64,000 nt of DNA, taken from Vibrio galatheae (GTDB lineage Bacteria; Pseudomonadota; Gammaproteobacteria; Enterobacterales; Vibrionaceae). Each line of letters opens with the position of its first letter. The first letter of the stretch is position 1. Under the pieces are notes generated by a model. The model saw nothing but the letters and a program-made list of their open reading frames with translations, searched no databases and was not told the DNA's origin. The translations under genes and the position numbers were made by a program. The DNA lies in contig NZ_JXXV01000016.1 in NCBI RefSeq assembly GCF_000967545.1, forward strand, positions 124,001-188,000, written 5' to 3'. This document shows, piece by piece, positions 46,640 through 55,944 of the stretch.

Positions 46640-48757
46640 ATGCGAACGTTATCTGTGCAGTGGAAAATTACACTTCTTGCGGGTATTTGCTTACTTGTCA
46701 CCTCTCTATCGTTGATCGGATTCTCCGTTTATAACGCGATTTCTAATCAGCATCAGATCAAACAGCAGAGTTCTAATTCTGTTATTGATAAATCTGAGCA
46801 GATTGTTGAAACACGCGCCTTACTCAACGCGACTCAGGTTTCTGAGTTCCTCAGTGAATCTTTGTATCGAGCAGAAATGCTGGCATCTAGTGTGATATTT
46901 CAGAAGAATTTGAGCGAAGAAAATTTTGGCGATAGTGAAGAGTTACGCACTGCACTAGATGAGATGGTTCGTCGAGCCGTTATCAATTTTGCTAGTGTCC
47001 AAGGCGCTTATTTGGTGTTCGAACCCGATATGCTCGATAGCGAAGACAGCAACTATGTTGGGGCTGAATATGTAGGATCAAATGAGACTGGCCGTTTTGC
47101 TCCCTACTGGATGACAGCGCAAAATGGCGAGAATGTGGTCGCCAACGTGCTTTCTGAAACTGTGCTGAAAGATGAAGTCAATAGTGAGCGTTTTTATTGT
47201 CCATTGGCTGCAAAAGAAGCGTGTATCACCACGCCGCGAATCGTAAATCAAGATGGCGGAGCATTTCTTACTAGCTCTATTTCTATTCCTCTGATTGTTG
47301 AAGACACAGCGATTGGTTTTTTTGGTATTGACCTCCGACTAGATAACCTAGCTTCGATTGTCGTAAATTCTGACCAGCAGCTTTTCTCAGGTAGCGGCAA
47401 TGTCAATTTGATTAGTTTAGATGGTACCTTGATTGCGAGTGACAACCCGTCAAGTCAGGTAGGACAAGCGTTTTCGAGTGAAATTGTTTCCTCTGAGCAG
47501 CTAACCGATCTGTTATTTGGCCAAGTCGTCGAGACCCAATGGAGTGACAACGGGCAGTGGCTGACTGTTTTTGCTCCTATTATGGTAGCTAACCAGACAT
47601 GGGGCATATTGTTTGACTTGCCGCGCTCAAGCGTACTGGCGGATGCGGAAGCGCTTGATGCCACTATAAGCCAGCAAGTTGAGGCAAGTGTGACCACTGA
47701 ACTGATTGCAGGTGTTGTCTTAGTCATATTGGGGCTAGCCACTATCGCGATTTCAGCTTCTCGCTTGGTCAAACCGATCCGGGAAGTCGTTGCCCGCTTA
47801 GAAGATATCGCTTCGGGTGAAGGCGATCTGACTCAGCGCTTGGAAGTAACATCTAAAGATGAAATAGGAAAGTTAGCGGTAGGCTTCAATGGCTTCTTGG
47901 ATAAATTGCAGTCCATCATTAGCGAAGTGATTGATACAACAAATCAAGTGGGCACCACTATTGAGCAATCTCGCGTTGCGGCGCAACAAACTCGAACCAG
48001 TAGTGACTCTCAGTTTAGAGAGGTCGATTTGGTGGCAACGGCTTCAGAAGAGATGACTCAGACCGCTGGGTTGGTAGTTCAAAATGCAGAAGTTGCGGTG
48101 AGAGAGGCTGAAAAAGCCAACGAAGCTGCTGCGTCAGGTCAGCAAGTGATTGAGAGATCTCAGCAGGAGATGATGAGATTAGTCGAGCGCATGACGGCTG
48201 CAGTACCTGTTGTCGAAGAGCTTGCCGCGAACAACGCCAACATCACCGAGATTTTGGCAGTAATTGAGGGTATTTCGGAGCAAACAAACTTACTTGCGTT
48301 AAATGCAGCCATTGAAGCGGCAAGAGCGGGAGATCAAGGACGCGGCTTTGCTGTCGTTGCAGATGAGGTTCGCAATCTCGCTAGTCGGACTCAAGAGTCA
48401 GTCGGCGAAATTAGGCAAGTGATCGAAAACGTACAAAACGGTACGCGTGACGTGGTTCAAGCGATTCAAGATGGTAACGATTTGGCGAACGACTCGGCTA
48501 CCCAAGTGCAAAATGCAGCAACAGAACTAAGCCAGATCTTCGCAGCCATCGCGTCAATTAACGACATGAACTCGCAGATTGTTAAAGCGGCCGAAGAGCA
48601 GCAATCGGTATCGGCTGAAGTGAACCAAAGCGTTAGTAATATTCGCGATTTGAGTGCCCAGATTTTGAGTCAGGCAGAGGAGTCCGAATTAGTGAGTGCT
48701 CAAATTGGTGATTTGTCTGACAAACAGCAGCAATTGGTCAATCAATTTAAGGTTTAA
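46640..48757 (+). CDS. Methyl-accepting chemotaxis protein with dCache-like sensor
   Basis: A 705-aa chemoreceptor. Helix 1 (about residues 8-31), a large periplasmic domain of about 320 residues with a double-Cache pattern ([20 protein letters not shown] near 222-241 is typical), helix 2 (about 358-378), HAMP, and the signalling domain with tip [20 protein letters not shown] are visible. dCache receptors often bind amino acids; the ligand here is not predictable. AAAAGGA favours the ATG at 46640 over a TTG at 46622. Confidence 0.93.
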   Translation: MRTLSVQWKITLLAGICLLVTSLSLIGFSVYNAISNQHQIKQQSSNSVIDKSEQIVETRALLNATQVSEFLSESLYRAEMLASSVIFQKNLSEENFGDSEELRTALDEMVRRAVINFASVQGAYLVFEPDMLDSEDSNYVGAEYVGSNETGRFAPYWMTAQNGENVVANVLSETVLKDEVNSERFYCPLAAKEACITTPRIVNQDGGAFLTSSISIPLIVEDTAIGFFGIDLRLDNLASIVVNSDQQLFSGSGNVNLISLDGTLIASDNPSSQVGQAFSSEIVSSEQLTDLLFGQVVETQWSDNGQWLTVFAPIMVANQTWGILFDLPRSSVLADAEALDATISQQVEASVTTELIAGVVLVILGLATIAISASRLVKPIREVVARLEDIASGEGDLTQRLEVTSKDEIGKLAVGFNGFLDKLQSIISEVIDTTNQVGTTIEQSRVAAQQTRTSSDSQFREVDLVATASEEMTQTAGLVVQNAEVAVREAEKANEAAASGQQVIERSQQEMMRLVERMTAAVPVVEELAANNANITEILAVIEGISEQTNLLALNAAIEAARAGDQGRGFAVVADEVRNLASRTQESVGEIRQVIENVQNGTRDVVQAIQDGNDLANDSATQVQNAATELSQIFAAIASINDMNSQIVKAAEEQQSVSAEVNQSVSNIRDLSAQILSQAEESELVSAQIGDLSDKQQQLVNQFKV

Positions 48758-48781
48758 ACCAACGGACGTTAAACAAAAACT

Positions 48782-48813
48782 AAAAAAGGCTTCGTTGTAT
48801 GCGAAGCCTTTTT
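48782..48813. terminator. Bidirectional terminator after the chemoreceptor gene
   Basis: A 12-bp stem (AAAAAGGCTTCG with CGAAGCCTTTTT) and a 7-nt loop. It lies between convergent genes. Confidence 0.92.
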
Positions 48814-48828
48814 AATTGCCGATGATCG

Positions 48829-49962
48829 CTAGTCTAGGTACCAATACCCCTTATTGACGAGTTCTGTCAGCAAGTTGAGCGCTGATTGGTCGTCGAACTG
48901 TGGTAACGTTTGGATATCGATGGTTTCTCTATTGCAGACGGCATTGAGTAGCCAAGGCTGAGCGATACGAAATCTATCGCCATTTATATAGGCAACGTTC
49001 GTTACGTTTTGGTGATAGAGCGCTTTGAGCCCTGAGACTTTACGTATTGTGCCATTAGCGTCTAAATGTTGGTAAATCTCTATCGGTTGGATTGGCTCTT
49101 CAGGCTCAATGATATCGAGCTGGTGGCGAGATTGACTCAGCATGGCACCAAGAAGTTTTTCAATGTCCCGATCTGAATTTAGCGCTTTTTTTAGCATCTG
49201 CGTGAGTAGAGTCGTATCGCTCGAAAGGATTTCTCCGTGAGCATTTTGCGTTCTCATATCAGGGTTGTGTAGATGAACGTCACCTATCTCATGTGCCAAT
49301 ACATAGTCAGCGAAATTGCTCAGCAACTCTTGCTCTTTTGGCGAACGAAAACCGATGGAGTAGCTCATACTAGGTTCAAGGGTATGACCCTCATGAGGAA
49401 ACCCCGGTGGTATGTAGAGAATATCTCCGGGTTCAAGGATTTCATCAATAATCGAGTCGAAACCTTCAATCTGCCTCAGTGCGCCTCCTTGAATGGTTTC
49501 AGTATACTGACCGACATCTTTGTTACCTACTCGCCAATGACGTTTGCCACTACCTTGAATGATAAAGACATCGTATTGATCGATATGTGGCCCAACACCA
49601 CCTTCGGGGGCTGAGAAGCAAACCATGAGATCGTCTAGTAACCAGTTAGGTAAACGCTTGAAAGGCTCAAGAAGTTCCGCAGCACCTAAGTGCCAGTGGT
49701 TACAGGCTTGTACTACCAGTTGCCAGTGCGATTCCCCCAATGACTCGAACTGAGATTCGGTGAATGGTCCATGCTTTGCGCGCCATCGATTGTCTTGATT
49801 GGAGATCAGGCGTGAATCAATCTCTTCCTCCATTGCCAATCCCGCCAGTTCATCAGGGGATATTGGGTCGATGAAATCATGAATACCGTTTTTGATGATG
49901 GTTGGTTGTTTATGCCAATATTGAGCGAGAAACTGAGGTAAATCGAAAGTTAATTGGTACAT
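48829..49962 (-). CDS. roxA: Ribosomal protein uL16 arginine hydroxylase (RoxA/YcfD-type)
   Basis: An Fe(II)/2-oxoglutarate oxygenase with a JmjC/cupin fold. E. coli YcfD hydroxylates an arginine in ribosomal protein L16. The 377-aa product (373 in E. coli) has the iron triad H126-x-D128 (VGPHIDQYD) and H190 (IPPGFPHEGHT), and a C-terminal winged-helix dimer region. The start overlaps the end of ybaM by 13 nt, so it belongs to the dinG-priC-ybaM-roxA minus-strand run. Activity depends on oxygen. Confidence 0.93.
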   Translation of the reverse strand: MYQLTFDLPQFLAQYWHKQPTIIKNGIHDFIDPISPDELAGLAMEEEIDSRLISNQDNRWRAKHGPFTESQFESLGESHWQLVVQACNHWHLGAAELLEPFKRLPNWLLDDLMVCFSAPEGGVGPHIDQYDVFIIQGSGKRHWRVGNKDVGQYTETIQGGALRQIEGFDSIIDEILEPGDILYIPPGFPHEGHTLEPSMSYSIGFRSPKEQELLSNFADYVLAHEIGDVHLHNPDMRTQNAHGEILSSDTTLLTQMLKKALNSDRDIEKLLGAMLSQSRHQLDIIEPEEPIQPIEIYQHLDANGTIRKVSGLKALYHQNVTNVAYINGDRFRIAQPWLLNAVCNRETIDIQTLPQFDDQSALNLLTELVNKGYWYLD

Positions 49963-50120
49963 GGGTTCCCCAGCTTCCGCTCTAGATCGGCTTGAACAAT
50001 CTTAATCGCTTCCAATGCCACTTGAGGATCAACCTCGTTGCTTTCTAATAGGTAGATCAAATCAACGGCGAGTTTAATTTCGTCTGGGGCGTTATCTAAT
50101 CCAGAGTTAGAACAAGACAT
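49950..50120 (-). CDS. ybaM: YbaM-family (DUF2496) small protein
   Basis: A 56-aa acidic protein. The core NAPDEIKLAVDLIYLLESNE closely resembles E. coli YbaM ([20 protein letters not shown]). The ATG shares one base with the priC stop (TGATG), and priC-ybaM adjacency is conserved in enterics. It ends 13 nt inside roxA. The function is unknown. It is easily missed because of its length. Confidence 0.88.
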   Translation of the reverse strand: MSCSNSGLDNAPDEIKLAVDLIYLLESNEVDPQVALEAIKIVQADLERKLGNPCTN

Positions 50121-50668
50121 CACTGATTTCTCTCTCTATAAGTTATCTGTTTTTCAATCTTAAGTTTGGCTTCTTGGCAGCGTTTCAATCTTTGCTCGGT
50201 GGCAATGAGCGATTGTTGGGCAGACTGCTGTTGGAAGGGAGGGGCGTACTGAAGAGCAAGCTCTTTGTCTCGTACCATTTCCATTAAACGTCGTTCCCAT
50301 TCCTGATGTTGCGCGAGGTGCTGATATAGTTCATTGATGGGTTTTCTGTAATAACTGCTGTGCTTTGGCTCATGTTTGCGGATAGTCGTCGTTGCTAATT
50401 CGCGTTTAATAGCACTGATCTGGGCTAACAGCCGCTCGGTTAAATATTCTGCGCGCATTGGCGTCAGCTTACCGGCGTTCTCTTCTCTGATAATACTATC
50501 TAAGGTTGCTTGAATCTCTTTGACACAGGGCACTAATAGCTTAGCTCTACATTGGAACAGTCGCTCATCAAACAGTGGCAGGTGGTGTTCACCACGTTGG
50601 CGATCCAGAGCTGCAGCATTGACGGCCAGTTGTTCCAAGGTCGGTTGTAGCTGTTTAACTATACTCAT
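50120..50668 (-). CDS. priC: Primosomal replication protein PriC
   Basis: A 182-aa all-helical, basic protein that helps restart stalled forks by loading DnaB (175 aa in E. coli). The start MSIVKQLQPTLEQLAVNAAALDRQR and the FDERLFQCRA segment fit the family. A longer open reading to 50791 overlaps the TSUP gene and is rejected. It lies 7 nt after the exporter gene and is coupled to ybaM. Confidence 0.88.
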   Translation of the reverse strand: MSIVKQLQPTLEQLAVNAAALDRQRGEHHLPLFDERLFQCRAKLLVPCVKEIQATLDSIIREENAGKLTPMRAEYLTERLLAQISAIKRELATTTIRKHEPKHSSYYRKPINELYQHLAQHQEWERRLMEMVRDKELALQYAPPFQQQSAQQSLIATEQRLKRCQEAKLKIEKQITYRERNQ

Positions 50669-50675
50669 GTGAAGC

Positions 50676-51455
50676 CTAAAGATTAACGAACCAAGCTTGG
50701 TAAGCGAGCTTGACCGCGAGAATACTGACGACGGTGACAAATACCGGGCGAATAAATTTTGCGCCAAATCGAATTGCAGAGTGGGCACCAACGAAAGCGC
50801 CTGCCATTAAGCAGACCCCCATGGTTAAGCCTAGCAACCAGTCAATATGACCAAGAATTGCAAAAGTAATTAACGAGGTAAAGTTGCTGGTGAAGTTCAT
50901 CGCCTTGGCAAGCCCAGAGGCAAGCAAAATGTTAAGCCGGTACAACGCCATAGAGCTAACGGTCCAAAAAGCTCCGGTCCCCGGCCCAGCAACACCATCG
51001 TAGAACCCAAGCGTCAGCCCTTGCGCATACTGTTTTTTGTGTAGCGTAGGGCAGGGCTGTGGTGATTCATTGTGGACATTGGCGGGTGTTTTATGCCAGA
51101 CAGTATAAATAGCAGCAGCGAGAATAATAAGCGGTAAAATCTTTTCAAGCCATTGGGTACTGATCAAGTCGACGACCAGAGTACCGATAATTGCACCAGT
51201 TAACGTGGCAGCAAACGCGCGTCCCCAGCATTGAGGTTTAAACAACTTTTTTCGATAGTAGGTAAAAGCCGCCGTAGACGATGCAAATGTCGCGGCTAAT
51301 TTGTTGGTGCCAAGAGCTATATGTGGCGGCAACCCCAAAGAAAGCAAAGCTGGAACCGTTAACATTCCGCCACCGCCTGCGACCGCATCAATAAATCCAG
51401 CTAAGAAGGCGACAAGTGCCAACACCAACAGCATGGTTGGCTCAAAAAATTCCAT
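50676..51455 (-). CDS. TauE/SafE (TSUP) family membrane exporter
   Basis: A 259-aa inner-membrane protein with about eight helices. The duplicated family signature is clear: AGFIDAVAGGGGMLTVPALL near residues 19-38 and GFYDGVAGPGTGAFWTVS near 151-168. TSUP proteins export sulfite, sulfoacetate or related organic anions. The substrate is unknown here. It is cotranscribed with priC, probably by position only. Confidence 0.9.
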   Translation of the reverse strand: MEFFEPTMLLVLALVAFLAGFIDAVAGGGGMLTVPALLSLGLPPHIALGTNKLAATFASSTAAFTYYRKKLFKPQCWGRAFAATLTGAIIGTLVVDLISTQWLEKILPLIILAAAIYTVWHKTPANVHNESPQPCPTLHKKQYAQGLTLGFYDGVAGPGTGAFWTVSSMALYRLNILLASGLAKAMNFTSNFTSLITFAILGHIDWLLGLTMGVCLMAGAFVGAHSAIRFGAKFIRPVFVTVVSILAVKLAYQAWFVNL

Positions 51456-51502
51456 ATAGTTATTCTACTTTTATTATAAAGGTCCAGGTCTATAGACCTT
51501 AA

Positions 51503-53575
51503 TTATTCGATAATGCGTTTAAATGGTGGCAATGAGTCAAGCAATGCACTGCCATAGCGCTTGGTTACGATGCGTCGGTCAAGAATGTAGACTTTACCAG
51601 AATCTCGTTCTTTACGCAGCAGACGCCCGACAGACTGAATCAACTTTTTACTCGCTTCCGGTACAGTAATTTGCATAAACGGATTGCCGCCCCGGCTTTC
51701 AATATACTCTGCATGTGCTTGCTCAACGGGTGAGGTTGGGACAGAGAATGGAATCTTAGTGATAACTAAGTTCTCTAATAAGTCGCCAGGTAAGTCTAAA
51801 CCCTCCGAAAAGCTGCCAGTACCAAACAGAATACTTGTTTTCTGGCATTGAACTAATGCTTTATGTTTTTTTAGGATTTCTGAGCGCGACTCCTGCCCCT
51901 GAATTTGCAGCGCCCAGCCTCTTTTTACAAAATCTGTTGAGAGCGCGTCTGCGACTTGATTCATCTGCCAATAAGAAGAAAACAGCACTAGGTTTGCTTT
52001 GTTGGCTTCTACTATCTCGGGTAGTTTCTCGATCAGTAGCTCCGTAAATTGCGGCGCTGACGGCTCGCAGCTCATTTTGGGTACATGGAGCTCTGCTTGA
52101 TTCTGGTAGTCAAATGGCGAGGCCAGCGCAAGAAATTTAACACCGTCACCTGGCTTTTCACTGATACCCGCTTGACGACAGAAAAAGCTAAATGAGTTGA
52201 GTGCGCGCAGCGTTGCTGACGTCAATACGGCGCCGACGCAACGACTCCATAGCTGTTGATCCAGCTGCCAGCCCACTTCAAGGGGCGATACGTTGACGAC
52301 AAAATCTCCTTCCCGATCTGGGCTAACTTCCAACCAACGTGCCAGTGGTGCTCCTTTATCTCTTAGCGGTTCAGCCATTAGCTTCCAGACTTGGGCGAGG
52401 TTATCCATACGTTGGATATAAAAACCAAACTCAGCCAAGGCAGGCTCGGCGAGGCGATTGGATAGCTCGCCATCCTTTACTCTTTCTGCAATGAGGTCGG
52501 CGATTTTCGCAACCGCTTGAGCGCCTTTAGAGGAGAGCTTTTTTAGTTCCTTTGCTTCTTCATCCAGCCAACTCGGCAGTTCGCCATTCTCGAAACGATA
52601 AATATTTTCTTCAAAATGAGCGGGGTCAAAACGAGTGGCTAACTGATTTAGTGATGGAACAAGTTGCTGTACCGAATCCTGCAGTTCATTGCGGAATCGA
52701 GCGACTCTTTTTTCATCGGTCATACTGGCAAACTTTGTTACCGCTTGATTGAGTTTCTCTAACCAACTGGATGCACCTTTAAGGCTCGCTGCCGCTGATG
52801 AGTGATCGCGTGCCACGTGGGGTAAATGGTGCGCTTCATCGAACACATAAATAGTGTTTTCAGGCTCAGGGAGAATAATGCCTCCGCCTAAATCAGCATC
52901 GGCCATGACTAAACTGTGATTGGCGATGATGACATCAGCTTTATCTAGCTCTGAGCGCGCTTTCTGAAAAGGGCAGTTACGATGGGCTGGCATACTAAGA
53001 TTACAGCTATGCTTGTCACTAACAATCAGTTGCCACAGCTCATCCTTTATTGGTTTTGGCCAACTATCACGATCGCCATCCCACTTCCCCTGTGCGAGTG
53101 ATTTGTACATGGTTTCTAATAACTCGACATCTTTCTTCTTCGGTTTACTCTCAAACATCGCGAGCTGGCCACCATCAACACCACTGGCTGAGGCGAGCTT
53201 CTCTGCGCAGCAATAACGTTGGCGACCTTTAGCCAAAATAAAGGAAAATTCCCGGTCAGTGAGCCTTCTATATAGAGGTAGATCTTTACTCACCAGTTGT
53301 TCTTGAAGTGCGACGGTTGCGGTAGAAATGACGACTTTGCGATTATTGAGTACCGCAACTGGAATGGTTGCCATTAAATAGGAAAGCGATTTACCAATTC
53401 CAGTCCCTGCTTCCGCAACAATCATCCGGGTAGATCTGTGATATTCACCACATAGCGTTTTTGCTATTTCCGCAACAAGATAGTTTTGCGCTCGACGAGG
53501 CACAAAGTTTTCTAGCTGAGATTGTAAGTTTTGATAACTAGTGCGGATGGATAGTTGGATTTTACTGGTTAGCAT
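51503..53575 (-). CDS. dinG: ATP-dependent DNA helicase DinG
   Basis: A 690-aa iron-sulfur superfamily 2 helicase of the XPD/DinG group (716 aa in E. coli). Visible motifs are Walker A AEAGTGIGKS near residue 55, the four cluster cysteines (RYCCAEK, KHSCNLSMPAHRNC), ANHSLVMAD, the DEAH box VFDEAHHLP, and the motif VI segment QSVGRLLRKERD. It resolves R-loops and D-loops in E. coli. No LexA box was identified upstream. Confidence 0.9.
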   Translation of the reverse strand: MLTSKIQLSIRTSYQNLQSQLENFVPRRAQNYLVAEIAKTLCGEYHRSTRMIVAEAGTGIGKSLSYLMATIPVAVLNNRKVVISTATVALQEQLVSKDLPLYRRLTDREFSFILAKGRQRYCCAEKLASASGVDGGQLAMFESKPKKKDVELLETMYKSLAQGKWDGDRDSWPKPIKDELWQLIVSDKHSCNLSMPAHRNCPFQKARSELDKADVIIANHSLVMADADLGGGIILPEPENTIYVFDEAHHLPHVARDHSSAAASLKGASSWLEKLNQAVTKFASMTDEKRVARFRNELQDSVQQLVPSLNQLATRFDPAHFEENIYRFENGELPSWLDEEAKELKKLSSKGAQAVAKIADLIAERVKDGELSNRLAEPALAEFGFYIQRMDNLAQVWKLMAEPLRDKGAPLARWLEVSPDREGDFVVNVSPLEVGWQLDQQLWSRCVGAVLTSATLRALNSFSFFCRQAGISEKPGDGVKFLALASPFDYQNQAELHVPKMSCEPSAPQFTELLIEKLPEIVEANKANLVLFSSYWQMNQVADALSTDFVKRGWALQIQGQESRSEILKKHKALVQCQKTSILFGTGSFSEGLDLPGDLLENLVITKIPFSVPTSPVEQAHAEYIESRGGNPFMQITVPEASKKLIQSVGRLLRKERDSGKVYILDRRIVTKRYGSALLDSLPPFKRIIE

Positions 53576-54090
53576 ACTGTGACCTATATTGCGGGTATCG
53601 CATCATAGCACAGTTCTCTAAATACTACTTAGTTCACGAAATAGAATCCTTATTAATTAAATGTGGATCTTGTTCACAAAAAAAAACTGAACCTTCAGTG
53701 ACTTAGATTTAATTCCAATTGTAAAAAATATATCACGCCAAAGCTTCTTTATTGATGGTTCAATATCCTGTATTGGTTGGTTTTTTTATTATAAATTAGA
53801 GGAAAATTTTGTTTTTGGTTGTGATAAAAAACACGCCCCAATAGACGCGCAATGTATGAAGTTGCTCGAAATTTAAGCTTGTAAAAATGTAACATGCTGA
53901 TAATTATATATTTTATGTATTTTTAGTATTGCTTTTTAGAACATTTGACACGCCGCATAATCTTTTGCAATCTAGACCTCGCATTTAGTGGCGATGATAT
54001 CCGACCATAAAGAGATTGGAATCATCATCAAAAAACATAAAGGGAACCGGACAAGGAATTCCCATTCTATAGAAAAGGCAGTGGATTATT
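53576..54090. other. AT-rich regulatory region upstream of the porin gene
   Basis: A 515-bp gene-free interval between the divergent dinG and porin genes. It is markedly AT-rich, with long A and T runs (for example near 53680 and 53790), as in ToxR- and H-NS-bound porin promoters of vibrios. I cannot assign exact operator sites. A 64-codon ORF across the leader at 53988-54182 overlaps the porin start and is judged spurious. Confidence 0.5.
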
Positions 54091-55065
54091 ATGAAAAAGA
54101 CTCTAGTAGCTCTTTCAGTACTTATGGCAGCAACGTCTGCTCAAGCTATCGAACTATACAACCAAGACGGTGTGACTGTTAACTTATCTGGTGATGTGGA
54201 AATACGTTACCTGAAAGATATCGGTGTTGACCAAATCACTAAACAAGAAATCGACGACGCTGACTTCGGCTTCGACACTCGTTACGCTGTAAACGACGAT
54301 TTCCAAGTTGGTGCTTATTTTGAGTTCTCTGGTGATGACGGTGACCGTGCTGTAGGCAATACTTCTGTAGGTAACGTTTACTTTGGTTTCTACCACAATG
54401 CATACGGTACACTTAAAGTTGGTAAACTAGATACTATTCTTGATGATGCTGGTATCGGTGCTGACTACATTTTCGGTGTTAACTCGTTCTTTACCGATGC
54501 TGGCTTCGGTGGTGACGAAGCAGTACGTTACGACTACGACAACGGTTCTTTCTACGCTGGCCTAGGTCTAATCCAAGACAAGCACGATGACGGCGCAATC
54601 GGTGTAGACGGTCATTACGTTGACGCTAAAGTAGGTTACCGTGTGGCAGGTTTCGACTTCACAGTACTGTACGGTGATACTGAGCTTAAAGGTGTTGACA
54701 GCGATTCTAATGCTCTTAACAAAGAAGATACTCTAATCGCTGGTGAAGTACGTTACGCTGGTATCGAAAACCTAAACCTAGAATTAGGTTACTACAACGT
54801 AGATTCTAAGCCATTCGGTGGTTCTTCTACTGATGTTAATACTCTAGCTGTAGCTGCAGATTACACTTGGAACAAAGTTACATTCGCTGGTGGCTTCAGC
54901 ACAACTGACTACAGCACTGCAGCAGCTGGTACTGATTTTGACCAATGGTTCCTAAACGCGGGTTACGGTATCGCACCTAACACTACAGTTTACGTAGAAA
55001 TTGGTGACAACGACAAAGCTAACACTGACCTAGGTTACGGTGTTGGTATTAAAGCTTCATTCTAA
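54091..55065 (+). CDS. General outer-membrane porin (OmpU/OmpT/OmpL-like)
   Basis: A 324-aa beta-barrel porin. The signal peptide is MKKTLVALSVLMAATSAQA. The mature part has alternating amphipathic strands rich in glycine, tyrosine and aspartate, a FGFYHNAYGTLKVGKLDT segment typical of gram-negative porins, and the terminal phenylalanine (GVGIKASF) recognised by the Bam machinery. Many acidic loops suggest a cation-preferring channel. Codon use is extremely biased, which indicates very high expression. Which named vibrio porin it matches cannot be decided by eye. Confidence 0.9.
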   Translation: MKKTLVALSVLMAATSAQAIELYNQDGVTVNLSGDVEIRYLKDIGVDQITKQEIDDADFGFDTRYAVNDDFQVGAYFEFSGDDGDRAVGNTSVGNVYFGFYHNAYGTLKVGKLDTILDDAGIGADYIFGVNSFFTDAGFGGDEAVRYDYDNGSFYAGLGLIQDKHDDGAIGVDGHYVDAKVGYRVAGFDFTVLYGDTELKGVDSDSNALNKEDTLIAGEVRYAGIENLNLELGYYNVDSKPFGGSSTDVNTLAVAADYTWNKVTFAGGFSTTDYSTAAAGTDFDQWFLNAGYGIAPNTTVYVEIGDNDKANTDLGYGVGIKASF

Positions 55066-55090
55066 TTGAAGACTTTTGAATACTAAAATA

Positions 55091-55115
55091 AGCCACCCAT
55101 TTGGGTGGCTTTTTA
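55091..55115 (+). terminator. Terminator of the porin gene
   Basis: An 8-bp stem (AGCCACCC with GGGTGGCT), ATTT loop and five T. Confidence 0.9.
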
Positions 55116-55204
55116 TTTTTATAACAATAGCTTATTGGCTTTTAACCTAGTTAAGCTGCTGTTAGAATTAAACTCGTGATCGCAGAATTTAAGAGATGTT
55201 AATT

Positions 55205-55876
55205 ATGAAATGGATTCTTACGCTTTTCGCACTGTTTTCTTTTTCAGTGGGTGCTGCAGTAATCATTCCGGAAAAAGGCTTGTCTATCCTTTATGTTAAT
55301 GAGCAAAAAGCAGAATCAAAGATTGGACGCCAGCAACTACCTCAAGGTGATGTGCAGTTAGTTGTTAAGATGGATAAAAAATTAGGCCGTGGTAACTCAG
55401 CTAAAGTGTTTACTTCTAATCCTTTTGTCCTTTCTTTTGTTGTTACTGGTGAAGAAATTACAATTGATACCCCTGTAGCGAGAAGTGCTCAAGAAGCTAC
55501 CAATGCTTTCAAATCACAGAGACCTGAATGGAAACTTGTCCAAGATGGTGAGCCGCTTGAGTATCATCAAGAAATGTTGCCATCAGACGGCAAGTTGTTT
55601 CCTTACCTTGCCATGGATAAGCTAGTTGCAGAATACAACCAGTCAAAAGGAATTTTCTTTGAAGGTGGCAAGCTAATTAGCAAGCCAGTAGAAGCTCAAG
55701 CTATCGCAGCAGCGACTACAAGCACTGCTGTTACATCAACAGCAAGTAAAGTTGAAAAAACGTCTCCAGCTAAGCCTGTTGCTTCAAGCAATGTTGAACA
55801 GCTAAAAGCTTGGTATCTAAAATCATCGAAAGAAGAGCGCAAAGAATTCCGCCGTTGGATGATTGATCAAGAATAA
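55205..55876 (+). CDS. DUF2057 (YccT/UPF0319) family protein
   Basis: A 223-aa periplasmic protein with a signal peptide (MKWILTLFALFSFSVGAA). The DUF2057 pattern is seen: ILYVNEQKAES, a QLPQGDVQLVVKMDKKLG strand, and a C-terminal LKAWYLKSSKEERKEFRRWM helix as in E. coli YccT. A lower-complexity threonine/alanine linker precedes that helix. AAGAG fits the ATG at 55205 better than the one at 55196. In enterics YccT affects curli-linked signalling, but no role is assigned here. Confidence 0.8.
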   Translation: MKWILTLFALFSFSVGAAVIIPEKGLSILYVNEQKAESKIGRQQLPQGDVQLVVKMDKKLGRGNSAKVFTSNPFVLSFVVTGEEITIDTPVARSAQEATNAFKSQRPEWKLVQDGEPLEYHQEMLPSDGKLFPYLAMDKLVAEYNQSKGIFFEGGKLISKPVEAQAIAAATTSTAVTSTASKVEKTSPAKPVASSNVEQLKAWYLKSSKEERKEFRRWMIDQE

Positions 55877-55880
55877 TTTG

Positions 55881-55940
55881 CTAGTTCCTAGTTCCTAGTT
55901 CCTAGTTCCTAGTTCCTAGAATAGTAAGGGACTAGGAACT
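55881..55940. repeat. 7-bp tandem repeat (CTAGTTC x5) with an inverted copy
   Basis: Five perfect CTAGTTC units and a partial CTAG run from 55881 to 55919. An inverted copy CTAGGAACT follows at 55932-55940 and can pair with AGTTCCTAG at 55911-55919 (9-bp stem, 12-nt loop). It fills the space between the DUF2057 stop and the convergent bioA end, so it may act as a weak terminator. The unit number is likely to vary between strains. Confidence 0.9.
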
Positions 55941-55944
55941 GACT

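Noticed and set aside
53658-53682. CRP-like sequence TGTGGATCTTGTTCACA upstream of the porin
   Set aside because: Half-site spacing is one base too long and the left half is imperfect; not safe to call.
53988-54182. 64-codon ORF spanning the porin leader and start
   Set aside because: Overlaps the porin signal peptide in another frame and has no ribosome site.
55881-55919. Short repeats considered as a CRISPR array
   Set aside because: The unit is 7 bp and directly tandem, with no spacers and no cas genes nearby.
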